Source of the DNA: Trichostrongylus colubriformis
Lineage: Eukaryota; Nematoda; Chromadorea; Rhabditida; Trichostrongylidae
DNA: 64,000 nucleotides
Assembly: GCA_963978905.1 (NCBI GenBank)
Contig: OZ022258.1
Span: forward strand, 35,215,282 to 35,279,281
Reading direction: 5' to 3'
Under the pieces are notes generated by a model. That model worked only from the letters and a program-made list of their open reading frames with translations. It was not told the origin of the DNA and made no database searches. Shown here piece by piece: positions 1 to 10,848 of the stretch. The translations under genes were made by a program, and so were the position numbers. Numbering within the stretch: position 1 is the stretch's first letter; each line of letters starts with the position of its first letter.

Positions 1-703
1 GACGGACGAACGGAGGGACGTAAAGACAGACCAAGCGTTTTATATATAGTAGGGATAGCTCTACCGTGTCATTGAAGTAGACGGTTCACAGTAGATGACT
101 CGCGCAGTACTGTGCGATGATCACACTGTGACTGAGAAGGGCCATAATAAGTTATATGAGTATGACAAAATCTCTCATACTGCTCAAGGTTGCAATACAA
201 CCACACTAGACCAACTGAGGATACGAATGCACCTTTTCTTCCCGCAGCGACATCTGATAGCTCATCGGAAATCGAGTTTCACTAATTTGGACCACTATCC
301 ATCGTTATACGGCGCAGTTCAATCCGGGCGGCGGAGGTGCGGAGTCGACACAGTCAACGTGGCAGGGTGTCACAGGCGGAGAGGCAGTAATACGCAACCA
401 CGCTATCCTGTCGACACCGCAGAATATAAACTCGGCGTTACTTCTTTATTGCCATCCCTTTCCTATCCTACCTTTTACAATCGGCAGGTTGGAAAGCGTG
501 TCATATTGCAAACGTCAACTGCGTGCACTACTGGAGGTTTTGAGAAATTCTTCTGAAGAAAGTGTAAACTTTTATGTAACTATAAGTAGTAATATAAAAG
601 CATCTCATCCTCGCGGAGAGCATGTAACATTTGTTCAGTTTTGCATATTTCCTTTGTGAATGCGTTTTTGCAGCTTCAGATAACTGTTTATATCAAATTA
701 ACC
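1..703. other. No gene recognised
   Basis: A 153-codon frame at 95-556 has no recognisable motif, and its 300-420 part resembles the GC-rich interior of the local MITEs. I see no supportable gene. Confidence 0.5.
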
Positions 704-941
704 AGTGGGCTGGCGCACACTACTGGCGCGTTACGCATGGAAGCACGCAGAATGAGCTTGATCGATATCGATTGATGCGGAAGGACGAGATTGGCGGGAG
801 GGATTTTGTTTCCTTTTTCCGTTCTTGCGAGTTCCCTGTTTCTGCAAACCGGTCGAACGATGATACTGATGGATCGATATCGACAAGCCCAATTAGCATG
901 CTTCCATGTGTGACCGCGCAGCAGTGTGCGCCAACCCAACT
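704..941. mobile_element. MITE with about 40-bp terminal inverted repeats
   Basis: The left end (AGTGGGCTGGCGCACACTAC) and the reverse complement of the right end (AGTTGGGTTGGCGCACACTG) match, and the match continues inward through GATCGATATCGAT. No transposase is encoded. Boundaries are good to a few bases; no clear target duplication was found. Confidence 0.65.
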
Positions 942-3900
942 TGTAATCGATAGTCTAGTAGTTCCAACAGTCACTACCTTGTATGCTATGAAAAGGTTAT
1001 CTAGAGCAGGCTGTGAGCCCTGATAATCTCGTAGACTCCGCATCTTGTTCCAAACTCATTGGGTTGGGTGTTTTTGAATTTCTATCTTTCTCTTCATTCG
1101 CCTCGATATTTTCCACCATTGTATGCACCACATTTACCTACGACATGTTGCCAACCCATCGCGATCTGTTAGAACTCTCTTTTCTGGAATCCCATAGGCT
1201 TCCGCTTGGTGAAAAATTGGAAGTCAGTTGTGGGATCATCTTGCTTCTCCTCTCCTTGCTCCTCCAATAGTAAGGAGAACAAAATAGGTGATCATCGGTC
1301 AGTGCGAACATCACCTATTTGAATTTCTATCTTTTCCTTCATTCCTATCTATTTTGAGTGCTATGGAATGAATGAAGAACATACACTCAGTCAGACTACT
1401 GCGCAGTACTGTGCTTACCAAATGCCAAACATTACAACGCAGAATTAATAATCTGTCACATTTTTTTCGTCGAAGACAACTTATTCAAGCCCTTCAATGC
1501 AGGGTTCCTAGTATCGAAAGGTAGATGTTATCAGTTCTTCCCTTGTTCCATCATCAAGTCGTAAAGTACTTTTTGGTGGGCTTAGTCTTCGGCTGAAAGA
1601 ATCTCTGATTACTTTAACAGAGCTTCTGCAGCCTGTGGATTAGTTTCATTGAATTTCCCAACTACCAGGCCAATGACTGTTTGGATAGTTGGGCAAAGGT
1701 CCGTCGAAGAATCAAGGGGAAATTTGCTAGGTCATAAGTGGAGCTGTTCTTGCTAAACACATGTGGCTAACACACTTTCAGATCTTCATGACTTCATGAC
1801 TATGTCTTCATTTGGATTACAATTCATCGATTCCATGAGGTAGGCCTAGGGCATCGGTAGCGATTGTCTTAAAATGTCAAAAAGGCGATAATCATCGAGA
1901 GAAAAAAAACATCTTGAAAAACTGTGCCAATGTCACCTTACCTCATCAACTATGATATCGTATCTCACCCACGGCCTGGCAGATCCTGAGTGATAGTTTG
2001 CCTCTTGGAAGGCCTCAAATAGCGCTCGTGAACAGTCAACCGTCTAATAAGAGCCTATCGAAAATTCATGCAGTAGCCAAGATAGGCCGAGCTAATGAGA
2101 TGGATAGATAGCCGGCATGGCAAATGTGTGCACCACATCAATAAACAACTAGCAGGAGATTGTCGGGATCCTTCAGCGACTTTATCAGTAAGCAAATGGT
2201 AACAAACTGGTTCAGAAGTTATAGGCCACTGAAAGCTGTAGAGAAGTCTCAACTTGAGGTGGCGAAACGAGCCACTTAATTGATTCTCTATTTCAATTTG
2301 CACTTTCAGAATTTTCTTCCCATTTTTTCCTCGGCAAATCGTTGATAGTTGGCGGCGATCGACCGGATAAAATTAATGCATTGGTATATCTGTCAGCCGA
2401 AAGTGGTGTTTGCTTGGAAGGAAGCGTGCACTGATGAATCCCTGGTTTTTCAGGGTATACAGGGAATGGTGGTAAAGCTGCCGCTCATGGACGTTGCATC
2501 ATACGGAATGGTAAAGGGACTTAGCCAAATCGGCCGGCTCTTTCTCATTGCGCCTCTAGCGGAACGATCAGAGTACGCGAAGGATATCCCAAAATGGTAG
2601 ACTCCTATGCTATGAATTAACACTTTTGTGCTGTAAACATGGCATATGTGTGCATGTTACAGTCGATATTTCACTGAAAAAACTAGACATTGGCCGTGTG
2701 TGTCTGCATCGTCTACACTGTTGTTCACCACTTTTATTAAACACATGGCATCGATCTTCCGGCTTTTTGTGTCGGAAAAGAGGGCTTACGGTTGATCTTC
2801 AGCTCTTTACTCCGAAGTAGGGAGAGCTGGGTGAGGTAAAGAATTATTGGAAGAAGCATCACACAATCACAACAACAACAAGTACAACACAGAATCGTTG
2901 CACATCAGTTTTTACACAAACAAAATGGTCTATGCCACCGCACGCCACCTAGCTCAAATATGATCAAGTTGATTAACACTCCATGATCTCATTTTACAGA
3001 AATAGATAACCTTATTCGTCATTCATCATTCAATCGCAATTTTATAATTACAGTACCCGTGGACATTATAATAATAACATAAGCATCCAGTTCTCCTTTA
3101 GACGAGCAGCAGATTCTGTTCGCAGTATTCCATCACATGGTTGATTTGCTCGCACGTCACCTGATGAGTGATTATAATGTAAAGTTATTCAGTAAACATG
3201 GTAGTAACTGAGATAAAATTATGTTCACTTCTCGTACACATTCGAATGAGAACAATTATCCCATTGACAAATCAGTGTGAGGTTTGCGGAGTACCTACGA
3301 AAGATTCCGCACAGGGAAGTTCCTATGAGAAGATAAAAAAGGCAACAATGACCAGAATGACTCTTCTTGCAATTCAGGCAAAAATCTCCACCAGCAAGAA
3401 ACTCATGTCCTTACCCCGTACATTAAAACCGATAGAATAGCTAATCGGAACGGCCCTGCTATGTGTCCCATTATCACGCCAGTGGAAGAACTTCGGTATT
3501 CTTCTAGAAATTTGAAACAGCAATTGGTGCTAATGTGGGTCGGGGGGAGGGGGCACTCCACTGAGCTCCGTGACCGACGCTATTTTTTCCCAGGTTTCTA
3601 GCCTAAGCCTCAGCTTAGGGAGAAGCCCCTACTCCCCTAAAGTGAGGCTTATGTAAAAATTCACCCTTGGGTATACTAATCGATGACTGCAGGTGGACGG
3701 TATTAAGTGAAGAACGACAACAGACAATGAGTGCCCCCACCTCCTCAACTGCAGTAGCACCCGGCAATGAATGTTGAGTGGTACTTAACGCATGGACCAA
3801 TCCAATTTCGAAAAAATTTCAAAGTTTGAACTCTAGGGCATGTTCTAGTCGAGGGAGAGGGGAGGAACTTGCAAGCTGCATGTGTCAAAGCTAGCCTTCC

Positions 3901-3993
3901 TGAAATTGCGCAGCTTCTTCAAACATTTCAATTTATGTAATTTGTGCTTTTCTCAAGTCTCATGATCATGAATGTTCAACGACAATTGAGACT
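942..3993. other. Intergenic, no supportable gene
   Basis: Several short open frames occur (for example 2,349-2,600) but none shows splice sites, motifs or a convincing composition. One strong hairpin lies at 1,282-1,320. Confidence 0.5.
1282..1320. repeat. 11-bp perfect hairpin
   Basis: AAATAGGTGAT at 1,282 pairs with ATCACCTATTT ending at 1,320 with a 17-nt loop. A short direct repeat (GAATTTCTATCTTT) occurs at about 1,076 and again right after the hairpin. Function unknown. Confidence 0.6.
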
Positions 3994-4437
3994 CCAAAAT
4001 ATTTATTCAAAAAATTCAAAAGATCCCTCAGAAGTCCTGAAAATTTTTTGGATTATTTTTGCGATATTTCGGTGTTAACAATTCTTCAGACCTGAAACTG
4101 GAGAGGTTTGCTAAATTATATGATATACATTGTATATCACTAGCTTACGGCCCCGCCTCAAGAAGTTTCTAGCGTGACTCACCCTGCCGAAGATGTATGG
4201 TACAGGAAATGATGAACGATGCAATGATGAAAAATCATCATTTTCTGCACCATACGTCTTTGGTAGAGTGGGCCGCGCAAAAAAAATTCTTTTGAAACGG
4301 TGCGTAAGCCAGAAATTTAGCTAACTTCCTCAGTTTCAGGCCTGAAGAAGGTGTCAAACACCGAAATATTGCAAAAATATTCCGAAAAACTTGTGCGACT
4401 TTTGAGGGGTCTTTTGAGTTTTTAAATAAATATTTTG
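3994..4437. mobile_element. Palindromic (fold-back) repeat, 444 bp
   Basis: The whole segment is an imperfect palindrome centred near 4,216. Outer arms share CAAAATATTTATT, and inner arms share a GTATGGT-AGAAAATGATGA type hairpin. Each arm carries the motif CCTGAAGAAGG, a short stem, then CCGAAA, which also recurs at about 18.84 kb and 23.42 kb. It lies just beyond the 3' end of the large gene. Confidence 0.65.
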
Positions 4438-4877
4438 ATGCCTCCATTGTTGTTGAACATTCCACTTTGTCTGGCGAAGTGCATTTCATTTCTGTGTGGA
4501 ACTGCAGTAACAGCGCAGACGTCGAGCAGTCCTGTTCTGCTGTGTTATCTTGTGCAGGTGCTGCACAAAGGAATAATTTCTTCGCGAAGGTTCTTTTCGA
4601 GGGATAGAGCATTTGTTACGTGCCAATAGTACCAGCTCTCTTGGAATTGAATGCAGCAAATCAAAAAATTCACTTACATGTTTGTAATACATTTGAACGA
4701 GTGGGCAGTTATTGAGGGCAAATGACTTTGGGTCACTGATGCCGAATTTACGCGAAGTTGTTTGGGTGTCGACGCAGATCTTGTTGAGTTGCTCGCGACT
4801 CAGCGTTTTTCCATAAGCTGGTGCCTTAACAATGAGAGTTGATTAAGCGGCTACATTCCGTTTACTAGAGATTTTTC

Positions 4878-4991
4878 TTAGACATTGTGAACACCCACTG
4901 GCATGGCGAAAGCCTGTGTTTCGGTGGGTTGCACTGGTACTAGTGATTGCGCAGATGGCTGAGCGGGTAGCAGCGGCGTCTGCGGTGTGAT
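4878..4991 (-). CDS. Terminal coding exon, Gln/Pro-rich, with stop
   Basis: The acceptor is TTCCATTGCAG. In phase 0 it encodes 37 residues (begins ITPQTPLLPAQPSAQS, ends PVGVHNV) and then TAA at 4,878-4,880. Low-complexity Gln/Pro composition fits a disordered C-terminus. It joins the 5,118 exon exactly. Confidence 0.8.
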   Translation of the reverse strand: MTPQTPLLPAQPSAQSLVPVQPTETQAFAMPVGVHNV

Positions 4992-5117
4992 CTGCAATGG
5001 AACTATATCATAGAATCACACTCGTGACCCTCGTGCCACTGGGGAGGAGGAATTATCTCAATTCCAGTGTGAATTCATACATCTCACACTCGTGAACGAA
5101 TAGTTTTTCCGTACTAC

Positions 5118-5220
5118 CTCCGGAATTCCCCACTGCGAACCCATCTTGATTGTGATTTTGCGTGATGAGGTAGGTGCCTCTGTTGGTTCTGGTGTCAACA
5201 TCGCTGCTTGGTTGTGTTGC
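5118..5220 (-). CDS. Penultimate coding exon, Thr/Pro-rich
   Basis: The acceptor is TTATTGAAG and the donor CCGGAG|GTAGTA, 103 nt, one base in and phase 0 out (34 codons). It contains MLTPEPTEAPTSSRK, a PEST-like stretch, then KMGSQWGIPE. A second frame is open here, but only this frame keeps phase with both neighbouring exons. Confidence 0.7.
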
Positions 5221-5314
5221 CTTCAATAACAAGTATACTCATATTCCAACTATGGAATTAGACTTCAGCGAAAATGAATTGATGCAAACTCGTAATTGTT
5301 CACTAGTTACCAAC

Positions 5315-5409
5315 CTATACCATTCGTTGTAGTACTGCTCGTAGTAGGCTCTCAAGTATTCCTCATCAAAGACAAGACCAGCAACTTGATCTGCTGGATC
5401 GCTCCATCT
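5315..5409 (-). CDS. Acidic/aromatic exon, 31 codons
   Basis: The acceptor is TGTATTACAG and the donor TATAG|GTTGGT, 95 nt, phase 0 in and two bases left. The peptide (RWSDPADQVAGLVFDEEYLR then AYYEQYYNEWY) is rich in Tyr, Glu and Asp. The next exon's first G completes an Arg codon. Confidence 0.8.
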
Positions 5410-5465
5410 CTGTAATACAAGCGACGTGTTGTGAACTACAGCAAATTTACTGTATGCTTTCTTAC

Positions 5466-5505
5466 CGTATTCGGTCCTGTGATCTGCTGCTGAACAGTTG
5501 TCGAC
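5466..5505 (-). CDS. 40-nt exon
   Basis: The acceptor is TTTATTCAG and the donor AATACG|GTAAGA. One base completes the previous codon, then 13 codons (STTVQQQITGPNT) end in phase 0. The intron upstream (5,506-7,070) contains a SINE-like repeat, a MITE and a mariner remnant. Confidence 0.8.
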
Positions 5506-5604
5506 CTGAATAAATGTTACAGTCATTAACGAAAGTATGTAGACATTTCGGTGCAAGTTTCAAGAATATTGAGACTGTTTGTATTAGTGTTCAGTATCAT
5601 TGTG

Positions 5605-5790
5605 ATGAGGGCAAGGTGGTGTAACGGCAAGCAGAGAGCAACATATGGTGCGGAGATTGAATCACGCATAGGAAACAACCCAAGCCAACCGAGTTTTCAG
5701 ATCCTTCCAGCGTCGGTGGATCGCCTCCGGACTTGTCAGGGAGGAGGAGAAAAGCATGGACTTGGACATTGAATGGCCCCTGTAAGTCAC
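5605..5790 (+). repeat. SINE-like repeat, possibly tRNA-derived
   Basis: It starts with TGGTGTAACGG, an exact fit to the RNA polymerase III box A consensus, followed about 30 bp on by a weak box B (AGATTGAATC). The rest matches, in reverse orientation, the repeat at 19,545-19,745 (shared blocks around CCAACC, CCTTCCA, GTCGGTGGATC or GTCAGCAAATC, and GGGAGGA). It lies in an intron of the large gene. Confidence 0.5.
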
Positions 5791-5865
5791 TGTTCAGGCC
5801 AAATCGCATTTATCTGTCACCATGGTTCTCAAATGAACTAGAATGCGCCATGCATCTCAAAGAGG

Positions 5866-6150
5866 GGTGGGGGCACTTACGACAAAAAATCGCGTGGCCG
5901 TCCGCGGCGAGCGGCGCGGCGGGTGCGAGTGCCAGTGGCAGTGCATGGCAGCTTTCAAGCCAGGCAGTGTGGCATGGGTAGAGGAGGCAGGGCGGCATGG
6001 CTGCAAGAGGCAGTGTGGCATGGTTGGAAGTGCAGAGGTGACGCAGCCACGCTCTGCCGGGCTCCCAAGGGCGATGGATTCGGCAAGTCGTACTAGTGGC
6101 GCCGCGAGTGCGACGCCGCGAAGCGATCTTCTGTCGTAAGTAGCCACACC
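5866..6150. mobile_element. MITE, GC-rich family 1 (copy 1)
   Basis: Terminal inverted repeats: left GGTGGGGGCACTTACGACA, right GTGTGGCTACTTACGACAG in reverse complement. The interior (TGGCGCCGCGAGTGCGACG and a stretch around GACTTGCCGAATCCAT) is shared with 39,430-39,662 and partly with 57,025-57,277. Confidence 0.65.
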
Positions 6151-6485
6151 TTCCAAAAGGTATTGGTTAAAGAAATCGTCCATGGAAAAATGAGTTTTCT
6201 TTCACCTATATATTTATGTTGTATTTGCTTAGTTTGGGCCGCGGACGACGGGACCGGGCTTCTACTCGGAAGCCCCGCCCACCCGGCCGAGAATTGGGGG
6301 TCGCATCTCAGCCGAATTCTCTCTTTTTGCGTGAAACATTTCGTGCGGCCCTCAGGCTTTTCGCAGCCCCCTCCCCAACACTTTATCCACATATACTCAC
6401 TCTCTGTGAAGAGAACGTCCTCTCTTTGTAGAATATTGGAGCATGAGACTTGCGTTGCCTCGAAATTTTCCTATACTTACTCGTG

Positions 6486-7010
6486 GAGTGGTGTCTCAGC
6501 GAAGGCAACCACAAAAGAGGGTACTGCAAGGGGAGGGGATGAAGCATTGGATAAGACACTTTTTCCTTGATTTCAGAAGTGCAGAAGTAAAAATGAGTTG
6601 CTCGAATTTTTACAGAATGCGATGAGCATCTCTACAATACTTGCAGGATATCTCGAAGTAATGGCATTCCTAACACAAATGTGATTGACCACCTTAAGTA
6701 GCTCTGATTCGAAATAAACTAAAAAATAGGTGCCACCCTACCTCTCGAAGCAGCCATGCGCGAGCGCATTTTCGTCTCATCGTCTTCCAGCAACTGGAGC
6801 AATTACAAGATGAAGCCCTGACTCATCCACTATACTCATCAGATCTAGCGCTAACTAAGTCTCATATTCCCAAAGATATCCGGCAGTTGAAGGGATCTTT
6901 ATGGGATTCATTAGGGAGTGGTCCTCACTAATCTTGCTATCCAGTTGCTTGTACATAGTTCAAGGTGAAAGAGAAATCGGATTTCTGTACCCACGGGCTT
7001 TCATCAGCGA
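6486..7010 (+). mobile_element. Internally deleted mariner remnant (copy 1)
   Basis: The plus strand shows a degraded mariner transposase helix-turn-helix start (ARGGDEALD block), then jumps directly to the C-terminal catalytic part (LTHPLYSSDLALTKSH, resembling the family's PPYSPDLAPxDYH). The central catalytic region is absent. The same junction occurs in the minus-strand copy at 27.24-27.87 kb. It is not functional. Confidence 0.6.
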
Positions 7011-7070
7011 TTATGACGCACCTTCTACAGTCAGTGGCTGAAATACGAAGGTAGGTTTGAGAAAACTCAC

Positions 7071-7138
7071 CCAGGTATAGGCTGGAACAGTGTAAGGTCG
7101 ATACCTGTGGGAGAGCTGTAATTCGTTGGCAGGAATCC
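7071..7138 (-). CDS. Pro/Thr-containing exon, 22 codons
   Basis: The acceptor is AACCGATTCAG and the donor CCTGG|GTGAGT, 68 nt, entering in phase 0 and leaving two bases. It encodes GFLPTNYSSPTGIDLTLFQP plus IP. It was found by requiring an exon that links phase 0 at 8,473 to the one-base entry at 5,505, and it satisfies both, which supports the whole model. Confidence 0.75.
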
Positions 7139-7305
7139 CTGAATCGGTTTCATTGATGCGAATTATTTCATATGTTAAGAGTCGGTTTCAAATAGCGACC
7201 GACAATAGGAGTTTATGAGAGTTCTGTGATGCACTATAAATGCATGAAATCATAGGGAAATTATATGGTTGAGAATCAGTGACAACATTAACGGATGCTT
7301 CATTA

Positions 7306-7478
7306 GGCCACGTTCATACTTTGCGGTGCCGGCGGCAGGGCGTGGCTACTTGCCTCTGCGTCTCCGCTCGTGCCACCTATTTCGTTGCCTGCGTCACCTC
7401 TGCACCTCCCCCGTGCCGCTCTGTCTCGCTGTCTGTGAACGCAGTCACGCCCTGTTGGTGCAGAATATGAACGCGACC
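7306..7478. mobile_element. MITE, family 2 (copy 1) with TTA target duplication
   Basis: The left end is GGCCACGTTCATACTTTGCG and the reverse-complemented right end GGTCGCGTTCATATTCTGCA. TTA flanks both sides (7,303-7,305 and 7,479-7,481). The interior is GC-rich with GGCAGGGCGTGGC near the left end. A second copy is at 58,196-58,370. Confidence 0.7.
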
Positions 7479-8472
7479 TTAAGAATCCGCGATCAGCGCT
7501 GCAGAAAATTGAGATTGCAGTGGTCTAAGATGGTCTGTCAGGATATCAAATGTTTCTGTGAGTGAAAATGGACAAATAAGGTAAGATATGATGTGAAGTC
7601 ACCGAGATAAATAGATAAGGTGAGCGATCTGCAAGCGGGCAGATGTATCATAGTGGGTACCTTTTCCGTCAAAAGCAGGCGAGAGTCTACCAGGCAAGAA
7701 TGAGGAATGCGCAATGATTGGCACGCACAAATCCACTTATACGCACATAGGCTGAGGTGCCACTTTTCTGAACCGTTCAGGAAGAACATCTTCCAGGGGA
7801 GATGATTCTGACACTTTTGTTCTATAAGAAGTTATAAGGCACGTTAGAGTTCAACGCCACAAAAAAAAGCTGAAAAACCCGTTTTGAAAAGTTAGTGAGA
7901 TCTGTTGACAGCTGGTAAAAGAACACTGATCTGCTAATAACTTGAAGATTTTTTTTTGGAAAGCTGTCCCCCCTACAAAAATAAAAAGATAAGTTGCGAA
8001 ACATGAAAACGTTGTGTAACCCACACTGTTTGATTCACCATTGTGGTCTTAATCATGTGGCTCGATACAAATGGTGTCGCAGTGTCGTGGAAGTGGGAAT
8101 GGGACAAATTTGAATAGTAAAGGTATGATGACAACTCCATGACATTCAACCGTATAAAGAGCGAAATGCTCGACCTCTATATACTAAATAATAAATTACA
8201 TAGTTTTCTCGAAATCAGTCAGAGTATCAGTCGGCCCTGAAAAGTAGCCATGCAAGTGTCACCAAAGAGCAAAAGTCCTACTGATCACTCTTTAATGGCC
8301 TATCGTAAGGGGCAGACATACCGTCAATCCGACAGACGAACAGAAAAAACAAAGTAAATGGTTTGTATAATAGAGGCATAAGATGTATCAGCACCCGTGA
8401 AGGCATCAAAAATGAATAGCTGGTGCGATGCTTCCACTGATCACCTTTCTACCATCTTCTGCGTCTACCTAC

Positions 8473-8529
8473 CTTTTCAGTGTGCTCCTTCCAACCTCCG
8501 AGGTACGAAGCATCATCACCTTCCAGCTT
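8473..8529 (-). CDS. 19-codon exon
   Basis: The acceptor is TTGACTTCAG and the donor GAAAAG|GTAGGT, 57 nt, phase 0 to 0, encoding KLEGDDASYLGGWKEHTEK. Only 51 bp of intron separates it from the exon above. It is followed by a 1.33-kb intron containing a MITE. Confidence 0.8.
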
Positions 8530-8580
8530 CTGAAGTCAATTGGTACTGGTACAGCTTCAGAAACCTTTGATTGCTCTCAC

Positions 8581-8712
8581 CTCAACAGAAGTATCCGATG
8601 GTTTTGACTCAGTATAAGATTTAATTGCGCGAAGACGTCTTTGAATTGTCTTCCGTACAAGCGGTTTGCTCGGCTCAACTATGGCAACAGCACTGTTGTC
8701 ATTTATTGTATT
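8581..8712 (-). CDS. 44-codon basic exon
   Basis: The acceptor is AAACTTTCAG and the donor GTTGAG|GTGAGA, 132 nt, phase 0 to 0. It encodes an Asn/Asp-rich start and then VEPSKPLVRKTIQRRLRAIK, a basic amphipathic stretch. It joins in frame to the charged-helix exon upstream and the 57-nt exon downstream. Confidence 0.8.
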
Positions 8713-9259
8713 CTGAAAGTTTGTCAGATAAACGATTTGCTTATCAAAGGAATCGTCCACGGAAAAAGAGTTTCTTTTTTACCAATATGTTTTTACTTTT
8801 TCTGATTACTGAGGGCCGCATGCAAAGTTTCCCGCGAAAAAAAACTACAATCCGGCTGAGATGTAGCTCCCAAAGCCTGAGGCCGACGGGGTGTGGCGTC
8901 CAGGTGGGTGTCGGCCATGGATAGCTGAGGAGCAAATGCGCGATCGGGGTTGGCGGTCGGAGGCGCAGAAAGCAACTGGGCGCGAAGAAACGCGCCCAAT
9001 TGCCGTCTGCGTCTCCAACCGTCAAGAAACTATTTGCTCACCGGTGACTCCTGCAAGATCTTTTGGCGGGAATTCAAGCGGGCTGCACCTTCTCCATATT
9101 GTCAAGTTCTTAATCAAAACAAAAGGAATTTTTTGCTCGTTCTGTGTTTTCCTTGATGTATTTTATTTGATACACTGATTCTGTAGGGAATTAGAATAAC
9201 GGGATTTCCGCGGACGATTCCTTTAAGATTCTTTTTGTAATCAGAAACCAGTGGCATAC

Positions 9260-10450
9260 CTCAGGTTCAGGTACTTCTGAGTGTCTCTCGTTTGCATTCC
9301 AGGTGTCTTGTTGCGGTGACCTGTTGTGTTCTGAATTACCATCTGTATACGCAATTGAAGAGCTCGAGCTGTTCCACGTAGAACCATGTGCGTCGTTGCT
9401 ACCTTCGCCACTTCGCTCTATGACTTCAGTAGAACTTCTGCTTCTTGCTTGTGATCCAAATCTAGCCAGTAGCTCTTGTCGCCTCCTAGAAAGACTATCC
9501 GCGAACCTTGAACTTATTTTCTTCTCGTCCAGGCTTTCCTTTTTCTGCATGTGATTTGTTTCAAGTTGTTCCCTGACTCCTTTTCGTTCGACTTCCTGTC
9601 CGAGCCTGTTCATCTCTATCCAACGTCTTCGCGGTTTCCCTTGCAAGTGATTCTTGTCCTTTTCCTGCTCCAGCCGTTGGATGTCTTCTTTTGAAGCCTT
9701 TCGCTGCTGTTCCAGCATATTGCGATGCTCATCTTGCTGTCTGCTTTCTTTCTCCTCCATTCTCCTTTTCTCTTCGACTAACAGTCGTCGCTGCTCCTCC
9801 TCTTTCTCCCTTATCTGGCGTTCTAAATCTTTTTGTTTCTTCTCATCTTCTTCTTCCCTTCTCTTTTCTTCCTCCTTTTGCCTTCTCCTTAAGTCTTCCT
9901 TTTGACGTATTTGCTCTTCTGCTTCCTCCTCCTCTTTCCTTCTCCTATACTCTTCCTCCTCCACTTTTCTCCTCCTTTCTTCTTCCTCTTCCTTCCTTCG
10001 CCGAATTTCTTCCTCCTCACTTTTTCTTCTTTCCTCCTCTTCCTTCAACTGTCGCCACTTATTTTCCTCCTTTAATCTCTCTAGTTCCTGTTGCTTCTGG
10101 TATTCTAGCTCTGCAAGCAACTTTTCCTGTCTCTCCCTCTCCTTCTTCGCTTCCTCCAATATCCTTTTCTGTTCTTCGAGCATTTTTCTTCGTCTCCTTT
10201 CCGCTCGAGCAGTTTCAATACGCGCTTGTTCTTCTGCTTGTTCCCTCAATATTCTCTCAATCTCTGCTTTCCTCTCGCGTTTCATCCGTTCTCGTCGTTC
10301 CTGTAATTCTTTGATCTTCTTCTGCTCCCAAGCTAACACTCTCGCGAGTTCTTCCTCCTCTTCTTTCTCCTTTGTAGCTTTCTCCCGTTCTGAACTTTCA
10401 ACGAATGTCGGCGTTAGCATCGTCACAGTTTGTACGGATTGTTCTCCACT
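9260..10450 (-). CDS. Large exon: long charged single alpha-helix / coiled coil
   Basis: The exon is 1,191 nt (397 codons), phase 0 to 0, from acceptor ATTTTTCAG to donor CCTGAG|GTATGC. After about 25 ordinary residues it becomes more than 230 residues almost entirely of Glu, Arg, Lys and Gln with i to i+4 opposite charges (for example EEERRRKVEEEEYRRRKEEE), typical of stable single alpha-helices in myosins, caldesmon- or MAP7-like proteins. A Ser-rich tail (about residues 320-395) follows. Such blocks act as rigid spacers or bind cytoskeleton; the particular role here is unknown. The coding strand is so purine-rich that the other strand is a polypyrimidine tract. Confidence 0.85.
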
Positions 10451-10775
10451 CTGAAAAATTGTATTTTGATGTCCGTCTAGTGAATTGACTCAAACACATG
10501 GACGTGGACGATACTTATTCAAAAATTCAAAAAAATTCTTAGGCCACACCAAATTGTTTTCTTTTTAGCAGATGATGTAAAGATCGAGAAAACGCCATAA
10601 TGTTTATGTTTTGAAAAAGGATAAAGCATACAGTTCCGATCATCTTCTTCATAGGTGACTCTACGCATTTTACTTCAATTCAGAATCGTATCAGATTGTA
10701 CAGTGAAATAATGGAATAACGTTCGGTTTTTTATTCTCTCTTGTTTCACGAAATTCTCTTCGACGTTCGACTTAC

Positions 10776-10848
10776 ATTCGATGGAGCTTTTTCTGCTCTA
10801 CATAACATTGGCTTTTTGAACCACTCAAACTGATTATTTTTCTGAGAC
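10776..10848 (-). CDS. 24-codon exon preceding the charged-helix exon
   Basis: The acceptor is CCACTTCCAG and the donor TCGAAT|GTAAGT, an almost perfect donor. One base finishes the prior codon, then 24 codons (SQKNNQFEWFKKPM and on) end exactly in phase 0, matching the large exon at 10,450. The intron between is 325 bp. Confidence 0.8.

Noticed and set aside
95..556. 153-codon frame at the window start
   Set aside because: No motif; part overlaps GC-rich repeat-like sequence.
4060..4390. Hammerhead ribozyme in the CTGAAGAAGG...CCGAAA motif
   Set aside because: The core resembles CUGANGA and GAAA, and hammerheads occur in Penelope-like elements. However, an extra A follows the CUGAAGA core, and the sequence flanking it cannot form stem I with the bases after the GAAA stem.
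9654..10314. Plus-strand Ser/Phe-rich open frames
   Set aside because: They are antisense to the Glu/Arg/Lys-rich exon; composition is dictated by the purine-rich coding strand.
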